From NCBI GenBank assembly GCA_049522565.1, contig JBEKNT010000027.1, positions 1-28,283 on the forward strand: DNA of 28,283 nt, written 5' to 3'. Shown here in pieces: positions 15,609-26,233 of the stretch. How positions within the stretch are numbered: the first letter of the stretch is position 1; every line of letters starts with the position of its first letter. This stretch comes from JASHVB01 sp049522565. Lineage in GTDB: Bacteria; Pseudomonadota; Alphaproteobacteria; Acetobacterales; Acetobacteraceae. The notes below the pieces were generated by a model, which worked only from the letters and a program-made list of their open reading frames with translations, did not search any database and was not told the origin of the DNA. The translations under genes were made by a program, and so were the position numbers.

Positions 15609-16472
15609 ATGACCGCCGCCATCCTGCCGCGTCGCCGTCGCCCCCAGCTTCGCCATCTTGCGACCGGACTTGGCGCCATCATCGTCGGCAGCGTGCTGCT
15701 GACGGCGCTCTTCGCGCCCATCCTCGCGCCGCACGATCCGTTCGCGCAGGACCTGATGGCACGCCTGATCCCACCGCAATGGATGGATGGCGGCTCGGCC
15801 GCGCATCCGTTCGGCACCGACCAGCTCGGCCGGGACTATCTCTCGCGGCTGATTTACGGCGCCCGCATCTCCATGCTGATCGGGACGTTGACCGTGGTCG
15901 CCTCCGGACTGATCGGTATCACCCTCGGCGTTCTCGGCGGTTATTTCGGCGGGCGCGTCGACGATGCGGTGATGTTCATCATCACCTCCCGGCTTGCCAT
16001 CCCGCTGATCCTGGTCGCGCTGACCGTGGTCGCACTGGTCGGCAGTTCGCTGACCGTCGTGGTGGCCACCCTCGGCCTGCTGTTATGGGACCGCTTCGCC
16101 GTTGTGGCACGCACCACGACGATGCAGGTGCGCAACCTCGACTACATCGCCGCGGCCCAGGCGGCCGGGGCGTCGCGCGCGCATATCCTGTTGCGCGAGG
16201 TGCTGCCGAACATCCTGACCCATCTCGTGGTCGTCGCCACACTGGAGATGGCGCTGGCCATCCTGCTGGAGGCGGCGCTGTCGTTTCTTGGCCTCGGCGT
16301 GCCGCCGCCGCTGCCGTCCTGGGGGCTGATGATCGCCGAAGCCAAGGACTACATGTTCTTCTCGCCCTGGGTCATCATGATCCCCGGTATCGCGCTGTTT
16401 GTTCTCGTGCTCGGCATCAATCTGCTGGGCGACGGGCTGGGTGATCTGCTGGGCACCGGACGGCCACGATGA
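15609..16472 (+). CDS. ABC transporter permease, DppC/OppC type
   Basis: This 287-residue inner-membrane protein of the peptide/nickel family has an N-terminal helix (about 20-41), a periplasmic part with HPFGTDQLGRD (67-76) typical of DppC/OppC/NikC, and five further helices. The cytoplasmic coupling loop is AAQAAGASRAHILLREVLPN (182-201), the EAA motif. It forms the pore with a DppB-type partner and moves peptides, metals or similar solutes using the two ATPases encoded next. No good ribosome-binding site is seen before the ATG at 15609. The stop overlaps the next ATG (ATGA). Normally genes for a binding protein and DppB lie upstream; here there is only the IS481 remnant. Confidence 0.93.
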   Translation: MTAAILPRRRRPQLRHLATGLGAIIVGSVLLTALFAPILAPHDPFAQDLMARLIPPQWMDGGSAAHPFGTDQLGRDYLSRLIYGARISMLIGTLTVVASGLIGITLGVLGGYFGGRVDDAVMFIITSRLAIPLILVALTVVALVGSSLTVVVATLGLLLWDRFAVVARTTTMQVRNLDYIAAAQAAGASRAHILLREVLPNILTHLVVVATLEMALAILLEAALSFLGLGVPPPLPSWGLMIAEAKDYMFFSPWVIMIPGIALFVLVLGINLLGDGLGDLLGTGRPR

Positions 16473-17527
16473 GACCCGTCCTGGAAGTCGCCAACCTGCA
16501 GGTCACGTTCGGTGGCAGTGTGGCCGCGGTCCGCGGCGCGACGCTGACGGTGAACCGCGGTGAGACGCACTGCCTGGTGGGCGAATCCGGATGCGGCAAA
16601 TCGGTGACCGCCCTGGCGGTGATGAACCTGCTGGTACGCAGCGCCGAACGTCGCGCCGACGTGCTGCGCTTCCATGACACCGATCTGCTCCGCCTCTCCG
16701 AGCGCGGCATGGCGAGGCTGCGGGGCGACAAGGTTGCCATGATCTTCCAGGAGCCGATGACCAGCCTCAATCCGGCCTACACGATCGGCTCGCAGATGGC
16801 CGAAGTGCTGCGGCGCCACCGGCGCGTTTCGCGCATTCAGGCCATGGACCGCGCGGCGGAATTGCTCGGCCGGGTTGGCATCACCGCGCCGGGCATGCGG
16901 CTGACGCAGCATCCGCATCAGCTTTCCGGCGGGTTGCGCCAGCGGGTGATGATCGCCATGGCGCTGATGTGCGAGCCGGAGCTGCTGATCGCCGACGAGC
17001 CGACCACCGCACTCGACGTCACAGTGCAGGCGCAGATCCTGCGGCTGTTGCAGACTCTGCAACGCGAGCTTGGCCTGGCGTTGCTGCTGATCACCCACGA
17101 TCTCGGTATCGTCGCGCGCATGGCGCAGCGGGTGTCGGTGATGTATGCGGGCGAGGTGGTGGAGAGCGCATCGGTCGAGGCGCTGTTCGCCGCGCCGACG
17201 CACCCCTACACGCGCGGGCTGTTGGCTTGCATCCCGGTGCCGGGTGGCTTGCGGCGCGATGCACCACTCGGCAGCATTCCCGGGGTGGTGCCACGCATCG
17301 CGCCCGGCTTCGTCGGCTGTGCGTTCCGCGATCGCTGCGCGCATGCGATGCCGGAATGCGCCGAGCGGATCCTCTCCCGCGAAGTGGGAGAGGGTAGGGT
17401 GAGGGTGATCGGGTCGGCACGCAGCACCCTCACCCTACCCTCTCCCGCCGAAGGCGGGAGAGGAAGCAACGACCACCAATACCTCTGCCGCCTGGCCCCC
17501 GACTGGCCACGCACCGAGGCCGCATGA
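16469..17527 (+). CDS. ABC transporter ATPase, DppD/OppD type, with palindromic-element insertion
   Basis: This 352-residue ATPase has Walker A GESGCGKS (38-45), Q-loop FQEPMTSLNP, signature LSGGLRQR (152-159), Walker B LLIADEP (172-178) and H-loop His210. The C-terminal oligopeptide-transporter extension has Cys284, Cys290, Cys297 and Cys340, the four-cysteine pattern that in some OppD proteins holds an iron-sulfur cluster. Between Cys297 and Cys340, residues 301-332 are encoded by a 93-bp dispersed palindrome (17371-17463), inserted in frame. Without it the last Cys would be much closer to the others. The core ATPase is unharmed, so the protein may still work. It overlaps both neighbours by ATGA, giving a tight operon. 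Confidence 0.93.
   Translation: MRPVLEVANLQVTFGGSVAAVRGATLTVNRGETHCLVGESGCGKSVTALAVMNLLVRSAERRADVLRFHDTDLLRLSERGMARLRGDKVAMIFQEPMTSLNPAYTIGSQMAEVLRRHRRVSRIQAMDRAAELLGRVGITAPGMRLTQHPHQLSGGLRQRVMIAMALMCEPELLIADEPTTALDVTVQAQILRLLQTLQRELGLALLLITHDLGIVARMAQRVSVMYAGEVVESASVEALFAAPTHPYTRGLLACIPVPGGLRRDAPLGSIPGVVPRIAPGFVGCAFRDRCAHAMPECAERILSREVGEGRVRVIGSARSTLTLPSPAEGGRGSNDHQYLCRLAPDWPRTEAA
17371..17463. repeat. 93-bp composite palindrome inside a coding sequence
   Basis: Two hairpins, CCTCTCCCGC...GTGGGAGAGG and CCTCTCCCGC...GCGGGAGAGG, stand at the ends of a larger palindrome in which GTAGGGTGAGGGTG pairs with CACCCTCACCCTAC. The length is exactly 31 codons with no stop in the reading frame used. 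It is the same type as 20172-20299. Confidence 0.9.
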
Positions 17528-18480
17528 CCCTCGCCATCGAGGTCCGCGACGTCCGTCGCGCCTTCTACATCCGCTCCGGCATGACGACCCCCGAACGCGT
17601 CGTGCGCGCGGTCGATGGCGTGTCCTTCACCCTCCGGGCCGGCGACGTGCTCGGCATCGTCGGCGAATCCGGCTGCGGCAAATCGACACTGGCGCGGCTG
17701 ATTCTCGGCCTTCTCCCGGTCAGTAGTGGCGATGTACTGGTGGATGGGCGGCGGCTCGCGACGGTGGATCGGCGGGAGCGCGCGCGGCTGATCCAGCCCG
17801 TGTTCCAGGACCCGTTCTCCTCGCTCAACCCGCGGCAGCGCGTGCGCGATATCGTCGGCCTGCCGCTCGCCGCGCAGGGCGACATTCCGGTAGCACAACG
17901 GCGCGACCGGGTGGCGGAGATGCTGGTGCGAGTCGGTCTGTCCACGGAAATGGCCGAACGTTTCCCTGCGCAACTCTCCGGCGGCCAGCGGCAACGTGTG
18001 GCAATCGCCCGTGCCCTGGTGCTGCGCCCGCGCATCGTCGTGTGCGATGAGCCGACCAGCGCTCTCGATGTCTCGGTGCAGGCGCAAATCCTCAACCTGC
18101 TCGCCGAGCTGCGGCGCGAACTCGGGTTGACCTATGTGTTCATCAGTCACAACCTCGCCGTGGTGGAGCACATCGCTACCGAGGTCGCGGTGATGTATCT
18201 GGGCCGCTTCGTAGAGCAAGCGCCGGTGGATGCGTTGTTCCGCGATCCGCGGCACCCTTACACGCAGGCCCTCCTGGCGTCGGTGCTGACGCCAGAGCCG
18301 GACAAGGGCATTCCCGATGTCGGCCTCGGCGACACCTATCCCGATCCTGGCAACATTCCATCCGGGTGCCGCTTCCATCCGCGGTGCCCGGTGGCGTTCG
18401 AGCGCTGCCAGACCGAGACGCCGGACGGGATCGTGCGCCACGGCCGATTGATCGAGTGCCTGCGCGCGGGCGATGCCTGA
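17524..18480 (+). CDS. ABC transporter ATPase, DppF/OppF type
   Basis: This 318-residue ATPase is the second of the pair for the peptide/nickel-type importer. Walker A is GESGCGKS (47-54), Q-loop FQDPFSSLNP, signature LSGGQRQR (151-158), Walker B IVVCDEP (171-177), with an H-loop in FISHNLAVVEH. The C-terminal extension keeps the CRFHPRC and later Cys pattern of the family, so an uninterrupted version sits next to the interrupted one in the gene before. It overlaps the preceding stop by ATGA and is the last gene of the operon. A possible promoter for the next gene begins 28 bases after its stop. Confidence 0.95.
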   Translation: MTLAIEVRDVRRAFYIRSGMTTPERVVRAVDGVSFTLRAGDVLGIVGESGCGKSTLARLILGLLPVSSGDVLVDGRRLATVDRRERARLIQPVFQDPFSSLNPRQRVRDIVGLPLAAQGDIPVAQRRDRVAEMLVRVGLSTEMAERFPAQLSGGQRQRVAIARALVLRPRIVVCDEPTSALDVSVQAQILNLLAELRRELGLTYVFISHNLAVVEHIATEVAVMYLGRFVEQAPVDALFRDPRHPYTQALLASVLTPEPDKGIPDVGLGDTYPDPGNIPSGCRFHPRCPVAFERCQTETPDGIVRHGRLIECLRAGDA

Positions 18481-18507
18481 CCGTCCGGCAAGCTAGGAAA
18501 ATTTTGC

Positions 18508-18536
18508 TTGACGCCGTGTTAGTTATCTGTTATCTG
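18508..18536 (+). promoter_or_regulatory. sigma-70-like promoter with tandem heptamer
   Basis: TTGACG (18508-18513) is followed after 16-17 bases by TTATCT/TATCTG (18530-18536). The -10 region lies in a perfect tandem repeat GTTATCT-GTTATCT (18522-18535). It precedes the gene at 18627 by about 90 bases, in a locally AT-rich stretch. Confidence 0.5.
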
Positions 18537-18626
18537 TTCAAACGACATCGCGCCGTGCCTGCCATCGCCACCGCAACCTTATTGCACCCGAACGTCGCTT
18601 TCGCGCATTTCATCAGGAGACGAACC

Positions 18627-19232
18627 GTGAATTTCAGCTTCAGCGATTGGATAGGTGAGGTGACGACCGGGCACGGCGCGATGATCCTCGGGCCGACAGT
18701 GCTGGCAGCGTCGTCCGGCACCATGACCTGGCCGACGGCTGTGCCGTTCCTTGTCGCGGGTGTCGTCGGGCTGCTTTGGCCGGAAAATACGGCGCTGAAA
18801 AGCGCGGCGCAGACCGCGGCCACCGACGTCGAAAACCTGATTACCGCGTACCGCACCGGGCTGAGCCATGGCGCTGCCGGCGACGCGCCCGACGCGGCCG
18901 TGGCCTCGTCTGCGCCTGCGTCCCACAGTGGCGCGGCAGTGTCAGCGCTTGCCATGCTGGTCGCGACCGGGCTGGCGCTGACCGCTTGCGCCAACCAGAC
19001 GCCGGCAGAGCAGAGCGCAACCGAAACGACAATCGCCTCCGGCCTGCTGTGCCTCGCCGATGCCTCCGGCAAGGTCGTCGCGACTGCCAGCACGAACGAC
19101 TCGAATGCGATCAAGGGGGTGAATGCCGCCATCGCCGCCGGCAACGTGTTGCTGACCGATTCGGCCTGCCAGACCGCCTTCGCCAGCGGAGCAGCGGCGA
19201 TGCCGGTGAGTGGCGGCGCGGCTGCGCCTTGA
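18627..19232 (+). CDS. holin-like membrane protein with internal lipobox, unknown function
   Basis: This 201-residue protein starts at a GTG with AGGAGA 6 bases upstream (18615-18620). The open frame extends further left without protein features. Residues 1-50 contain a hydrophobic hairpin (GAMILGPTVLAASSGTMTW then AVPFLVAGVVGLLWPEN), recalling small phage holin-like proteins. A polar Ala-rich region follows. A second hydrophobic stretch then starts at a Met (ATG 18954) and ends LALTACANQT, which looks exactly like a lipoprotein signal with a lipobox. The remaining 90 residues are Ala/Ser/Thr-rich with two further cysteines. It may be one odd membrane protein, a fusion of two, or two overlapping products. 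It stands alone between the transporter and the methyltransferase. Confidence 0.65.
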   Translation: MNFSFSDWIGEVTTGHGAMILGPTVLAASSGTMTWPTAVPFLVAGVVGLLWPENTALKSAAQTAATDVENLITAYRTGLSHGAAGDAPDAAVASSAPASHSGAAVSALAMLVATGLALTACANQTPAEQSATETTIASGLLCLADASGKVVATASTNDSNAIKGVNAAIAAGNVLLTDSACQTAFASGAAAMPVSGGAAAP

Positions 19233-19583
19233 TCTTCGCGATGGCCCGGCGCGTTGGCCACGGACGAGGTGCCGGCCACGCTGCGGAACAATCCTGCGAA
19301 CTTTCCGGCCGCGCTCCCATTGCCATGGCCGGGCCGACCTGGACCGTATGCCGGGCGGCGGACGGTCCGGGTGACTGGGGTGGGTCAGGCCCGGCCATGA
19401 CGGGGGGAGCGCGGTTTGCCGGATCGGCGGCCGGGAGGCGGCGGCAGGAATCGGGCTGCCGCGCTGTGGCCTGACCTGCCGGCCGGCCGGCGCCGACACG
19501 ATGATGCGCGGCAAATCCCGCGCACGGCAACCGAGAAGCGCCGCCTCGCCGTGAGCTGACTGCCGTGTTATCTCTTGGGTGCC
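19233..19583. other. 351-bp intergenic region with a dispersed palindrome
   Basis: Apart from the ATGGCCGGG-type palindrome at 19324-19398 I see no gene or RNA. Open frames here are continuations or shadows with no protein-like features. Confidence 0.6.
19324..19398. repeat. nested ATGGCCGGG-type palindrome
   Basis: The outer arms ATGGCCGGGCC (19324-19334) and GGCCCGGCCAT (19388-19398) are perfect 11-mers. Inside, GGACCGT (19341-19347) pairs with ACGGTCC (19362-19368). It is the second copy of the type at 14286. Confidence 0.75.
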
Positions 19584-20159
19584 ATGCGCACCCTCTACAC
19601 TTGGCTGATCCCCGCGATCTGGTCCGCCTGGGGGCTCTACTGGTGCATCGCGGCGCTAACCGCCAAGCCGGTTCGGCGCAGGGAAAGCATGGCGTCGCGG
19701 CTGTCGCACTATATCCCGCTATTGCTCGCGATTCTGCTGCTGGTTTCGCCGCGATTTGCCGGCACCATGCTGGACGCGCGGTTCCTGCCATGGTCCGCGC
19801 TGCTGTTCTGGACCGGCACCGCTGTACTCCTCGCAGGACTGTTCTTCAGCGTTGCGGCGCGCCGCCACCTGGGCGGCAACTGGAGCGGCAGCGTGACGCT
19901 GAAGCAGGGCCACACATTGACGCGTAGCGGCCCGTACCGTTTTGTCCGGCATCCGATCTACACCGGACTGCTGCTTGCGATCTTCGGTAGCGGCGTGATT
20001 GCGCTGGGCGAGTGGCGCGGATTGCTGGCTCTGGCGCTGGTCACTGCGGCATGCCTGCGCAAGGTCCAGATCGAGGAGCGGTTCCTGCTGGAGCAGTTCG
20101 GCGATGCGTACGCACGCTATCGCCAGGAGGTCGCGGCGCTGGTTCCGGGTGTGCTGTGA
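19584..20159 (+). CDS. isoprenylcysteine carboxyl methyltransferase (ICMT)-like membrane protein
   Basis: This 191-residue protein has about five membrane helices: 5-25, 42-56, 70-90, 125-142 and 145-157. The conserved C-terminal region has GPYRFVRHPIYTG (116-128) and EERFLLEQFGDAYARYR (164-180). These are the S-adenosylmethionine-binding and cap motifs of the ICMT/phospholipid methyltransferase/NnrU-like group. Bacterial members methylate unknown membrane-embedded substrates. The ATG at 19584 is chosen over a TTG at 19575; neither has a strong ribosome-binding site. It converges on glnD across a large palindrome. Confidence 0.88.
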   Translation: MRTLYTWLIPAIWSAWGLYWCIAALTAKPVRRRESMASRLSHYIPLLLAILLLVSPRFAGTMLDARFLPWSALLFWTGTAVLLAGLFFSVAARRHLGGNWSGSVTLKQGHTLTRSGPYRFVRHPIYTGLLLAIFGSGVIALGEWRGLLALALVTAACLRKVQIEERFLLEQFGDAYARYRQEVAALVPGVL

Positions 20160-20171
20160 CGCGGCCCTGTA

Positions 20172-20299
20172 CACCTCTCCCGCGCAGCGGGAGAGGTCGG
20201 CGCGACGCGCCGGGTGAGGCACGTGCTGAGCGTGGGTGCGTCACGCCGCTCACCCGCGTCGCTTCGCGCCGCGACCTCTCCCGCGCAGCGGGAGAGGTG
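20172..20299. repeat. 128-bp composite palindrome between convergent genes
   Basis: Identical hairpins CACCTCTCCCGCGCAGCGGG-type and its mirror stand at both ends, and the middle has GGGTGAG/CTCACCC pairing. It is the same type as the element inside the ATPase gene at 17371. It occupies nearly the whole gap between the ICMT-like stop (20159) and the glnD stop (20303), where it could end both transcripts. Confidence 0.88.
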
Positions 20300-20302
20300 T
20301 CC

Positions 20303-23125
20303 TCATGCCATGCGCCGGCGCTTGCGCATCGATGGCACCTCCGGGTGCGGCGCCTCCTCGTCGTCGGGCGGGGCCAGCGCGGCTAACAGCGCGTCGCGCA
20401 ATTGCGTCAGCTTGCGCTCGTTCTCCACTTTCAACCCGAACACGTCCTTCACGTAGAACACGTCCACCGCGCGCACGCCGTACGTCGTGACATGCGCCGA
20501 TGCGATCTGCAACCCTTGCTCGCTGATCGCCGCGGTAACGTCGTGCAGCAGGCCCGGCCGGTCGCGGCCGTTCACTTCCAGGACCGTGTAGGTGTTCGAC
20601 GCATGATTATCGATCACCACCCGCGGCGGCACGTGGATGGCGCGCATACGCCGGCCGATCAGCGCCTTCGACATGCGGTGGATTTCCGCGTTCACCCGCA
20701 GCCGTCCCGACAGCGCTTGCTCGATCAGCACCGCCAGCCGAGCCAGCCGGTGCGGCGCGTCGAACGTGCCGCCGGCCGCGTCCTGGATCCAGAACGTGTC
20801 CAACGCCATGCCATTCGTCATGGTGTGAATGCGCGCATCGACGATCGAGGCGCCCGCCACCGCCAAGGCACCGGAGATCTGGCTGAACAAACCGGCATGG
20901 TCGGCGCAATACACCATCACTTCGGTGACGGCCCGCGCCGGCAGCGGTTCGGTATCCACTGTCAGCGGCGCTTCCCGCACCTCCGCCTCGCGGATCAGCC
21001 GCGCATGACGCGCGTGCGTCTCCGGATCGAATGACAGCCAATAGCCGGGATAGCCAAGTTCGTAGAAATGCGCGAGCTCTTCCTTCGACCAATCCGACAA
21101 CAGCGCTGACGCGGCGTGCTGGGCACGTTGCAGGCGCACATCCCGCTCGGTGGTGGACAGGCCGCCGGCCAGCACTTCCGCCACCCGTGCGTACAGCTCG
21201 CGCAGCAGCGTCGCCTTCCAGCCGTTCCATACCTTGGCGGACACCGCGCGCATGTCGGCAACCGTCAGGATCAGCAACAGCCGCAGCCGCTCCGGCGACT
21301 GGATCGTGTCGGCCAGGTCGAGGATCGTCTTCGGATCGTCGATGTCGCGCTTGAACGCGGTCTGGCTCAGCATGAGATGGTGTAGCACCAGCCAGGAGAC
21401 CGTCTCGGTTTCCTCCGCGGTGAGGCCCAGCATCGGCCCGACTTCCAGCGCGATCTCCGCGCCGATCTGCGAATGGTCGCCGCCGCGCCCCTTGGCGATA
21501 TCGTGCAGCAGCATCGCCAGGTAGAGCGCACGACGCGACTGCAAATACTCTACCAGTTCCGAGGCGACCGGCGCGACCTCCGCCAACTCGCCGCGCTCCA
21601 TCGCGTTCAACACGCGAACCGCCTCGATAGTGTGCTCATCGACGGTGAACACATGGTAGGTGTCGAACTGCATCTGGCCGACGATGCGCGCCCAGTCCGG
21701 AATGAAGCGGCCGAGGAAACCCGTCTCGTTCAATACCGAGAGCCAGCGCGCGCCGTCGGGATGCGGGCCCGACGGATGACCGCCGCGATGATACTCAGGC
21801 TCGCGGCCGCACATCAGGTCCATGTAGATGGCAGCGGCCTTCGGATCGCCGCGCAGTTCGATCGCGCGGCGCTCGTTCTGCACCATCGAACGCAGGGCCA
21901 GCGGGTGTAGCTCCAGGCCGCGGTCGCGTGCCACTTGCAGGATGCGCAGCATCTGGATCGGCTCGGCATCGAAGTCGCGGCCGCCGATCGGCAACAGCTT
22001 GCCCTCGGCGAGTAGAAAACCGGCTTCGAGCAGGGCCTTGTCGGTCTCCGGTGCTACGGCCGGCGGACCCAGTGCGGCGCGCAGAATGCCCGGCTCCAGG
22101 ATGCGCGTCAGCCGCACCACCTCACGCGCGATGAGGAAATAGTGGCGCATGAAGCGCTCGACGCCGTCCTGCTTGCCGTGCCGCGTGTAGCCCATGCGCG
22201 CACCGACTACCGGCTGCATGTCGAAGGTCAGGCGTTCCTCCGCGCGGCCGGCGACATAGTGCAGGTGGAAGCGGACGGTCCACAGGAATTCCCAGGCGCG
22301 CCGCCCGTGCCGCGCTTCGGCGTGGGTCAGCACGTCGCCCACATCGGCGAGTTCGCCCATGGTCTGCGTGTCGTAGAAGTAGCGCGCGATCCAATAGAGC
22401 GTCTGAATGTCGCGCAGCCCGCCGCGGCCTTCCTTGACGTTCGGCTCCACCAGGAACGGACTGTCGCCGTAGCGCCGATGGCGTGCCGCACGTTCGTCCT
22501 GTTTGGCCGCGATGTACTCCGCGACGCCCGCGTCCTTGCAGGCCTGCCGGAAACGCCGATGGAAATCGGCGAACAGCGCGCTGTCGCCGGCGATATATCG
22601 CGCGTCGAGCAAAGCGGTACGGATCGTGGTGTCCTTGCCGCCTTCCACCAGGCAATCTTCGATCGACCGCGTCGCGTGCCCGACCTTCAGCCCGAGATCC
22701 CACAGGAAGTAGAGCATGTACTCGACCACCCGCAGCGTCTGCGGCGAGGGTTCCTCGGCGGTGAGGAACAGCAGGTCGATATCGCTGAACGGCGCCAGCA
22801 CGCCGCGCCCGTAGCCGCCGGTCGCTGCCACACTGAGCTGGTCCGGCTCGTCCAGGCCGCTATCGGTCGTCGCGTACTCGAACAGCGCGCCGATCACCCC
22901 ATCCACCAGCTTGCCCAGCAGCCGCGCCGCCTGTAGTCCGGTGAGTTGCTCCTGCTCGAATGCGTGCTGGACATGGGTCTGGATGCGGGCGAGATGGCGC
23001 CGGAAGGCCCCCAGCGCCGCGTCGCGCGGGACCGCGCCTTCCTGGTTGGCCAACGCGGCAAGCGCGTCAGTCAGGATCGAGGCGGCGGCCTCTGGTGCCT
23101 TCGGCAGGGTGACGGGCATCAACAT
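20303..23125 (-). CDS. glnD: bifunctional uridylyltransferase/uridylyl-removing enzyme GlnD
   Basis: This 940-residue protein is the nitrogen sensor that adds UMP to PII proteins when glutamine is low and removes it when glutamine is high. The nucleotidyltransferase domain has GGYGRG (103-108) with the Asp115-x-Asp117 metal pair. The HD hydrolase domain has LLHDIAKGRGGDHSQ with His541-Asp542. Two ACT domains, about 734-815 (VYCADHAGLFSQISGAL) and 846-918 (VNGRDRPGLLHDVTAAI), sense glutamine. All key residues are present and the length is usual. The ATG at 23125 has AGG right against it; the ATG at 23119 has better spacing and may be the true start. It follows mutS by 13 bases, an arrangement common in alphaproteobacteria. 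Confidence 0.97.
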   Translation of the reverse strand: MLMPVTLPKAPEAAASILTDALAALANQEGAVPRDAALGAFRRHLARIQTHVQHAFEQEQLTGLQAARLLGKLVDGVIGALFEYATTDSGLDEPDQLSVAATGGYGRGVLAPFSDIDLLFLTAEEPSPQTLRVVEYMLYFLWDLGLKVGHATRSIEDCLVEGGKDTTIRTALLDARYIAGDSALFADFHRRFRQACKDAGVAEYIAAKQDERAARHRRYGDSPFLVEPNVKEGRGGLRDIQTLYWIARYFYDTQTMGELADVGDVLTHAEARHGRRAWEFLWTVRFHLHYVAGRAEERLTFDMQPVVGARMGYTRHGKQDGVERFMRHYFLIAREVVRLTRILEPGILRAALGPPAVAPETDKALLEAGFLLAEGKLLPIGGRDFDAEPIQMLRILQVARDRGLELHPLALRSMVQNERRAIELRGDPKAAAIYMDLMCGREPEYHRGGHPSGPHPDGARWLSVLNETGFLGRFIPDWARIVGQMQFDTYHVFTVDEHTIEAVRVLNAMERGELAEVAPVASELVEYLQSRRALYLAMLLHDIAKGRGGDHSQIGAEIALEVGPMLGLTAEETETVSWLVLHHLMLSQTAFKRDIDDPKTILDLADTIQSPERLRLLLILTVADMRAVSAKVWNGWKATLLRELYARVAEVLAGGLSTTERDVRLQRAQHAASALLSDWSKEELAHFYELGYPGYWLSFDPETHARHARLIREAEVREAPLTVDTEPLPARAVTEVMVYCADHAGLFSQISGALAVAGASIVDARIHTMTNGMALDTFWIQDAAGGTFDAPHRLARLAVLIEQALSGRLRVNAEIHRMSKALIGRRMRAIHVPPRVVIDNHASNTYTVLEVNGRDRPGLLHDVTAAISEQGLQIASAHVTTYGVRAVDVFYVKDVFGLKVENERKLTQLRDALLAALAPPDDEEAPHPEVPSMRKRRRMA

Positions 23126-23138
23126 CCTGGCGAGCGTA

Positions 23139-25766
<2,628 letters not shown>

Positions 25767-26233
25767 GTAGCCTGTGGCAAGGCGATGGGGAAACCCCAGT
25801 CCAACGGAACGATGGGATTGAGCAACAGCCTCGCCGGATCATGCCGCCGCTCGGGGCAAGCGCCCGAGGGCAGGTTCCGGTCGGTTCCGTGGCTTGACTG
25901 CATCCGCGAATGCAAGGCGCGTGCGACCTTGCAACATCCCGCTGTGCTTCAGGCGCTTAGAAGCCTGGCTCTCGTCGTGCTTGCGGCAGTCGCCATCAGC
26001 CTCGCGGTGCCGCGGATGCAGACGAGCTTTATCGGCGCCTTCCTGGGCGGGAGACGCGCCGTCGAACCGCCACCCCTTGCGTGTCACCAGGTGAGGATCG
26101 TCCCTGAGTGCCTACCAGAGTCTCCAAACCAGGTTGCGGTCGTCGCAATAATTCGTAACACTGGGCAAATCCCCCGCCGAACCGATAGGATCGGCGGCAC
26201 GCCCCTCCCGGCGCAAGCGTAAGGAGTTTCGCC
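25767..26233. other. 467-bp region between mutS and the cupin gene
   Basis: This divergent region must hold the mutS and cupin promoters. Seen: hairpins TGGGG/CCCCA (25786-25798), CTCGGG/CCCGAG (25850-25868) and CGCCGA/TCGGCG (26175-26196), and a weak promoter-like TTGCGG-N16-TAACAC at 26134-26161. An open frame from ATG 25812 to TAA 26222 would give 136 residues with one hydrophobic stretch (ALVVLAAVAISLAV). Its stop overlaps the cupin ribosome-binding site. It has only a weak ribosome-binding site and no recognised motif, so I do not call it a gene. Confidence 0.5.

Noticed and set aside
15601..15612. Three-codon leader ATG CCC GCA TGA overlapping the permease start
   Set aside because: The overlap with the permease ATG looks like coupling, but the frame is too short to judge and has no ribosome-binding site.
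17371..17463. Rho-independent terminator inside the ATPase gene
   Set aside because: Strong hairpins, but no T-run, and the frame continues through to a conserved downstream cysteine; better explained as a dispersed palindrome.
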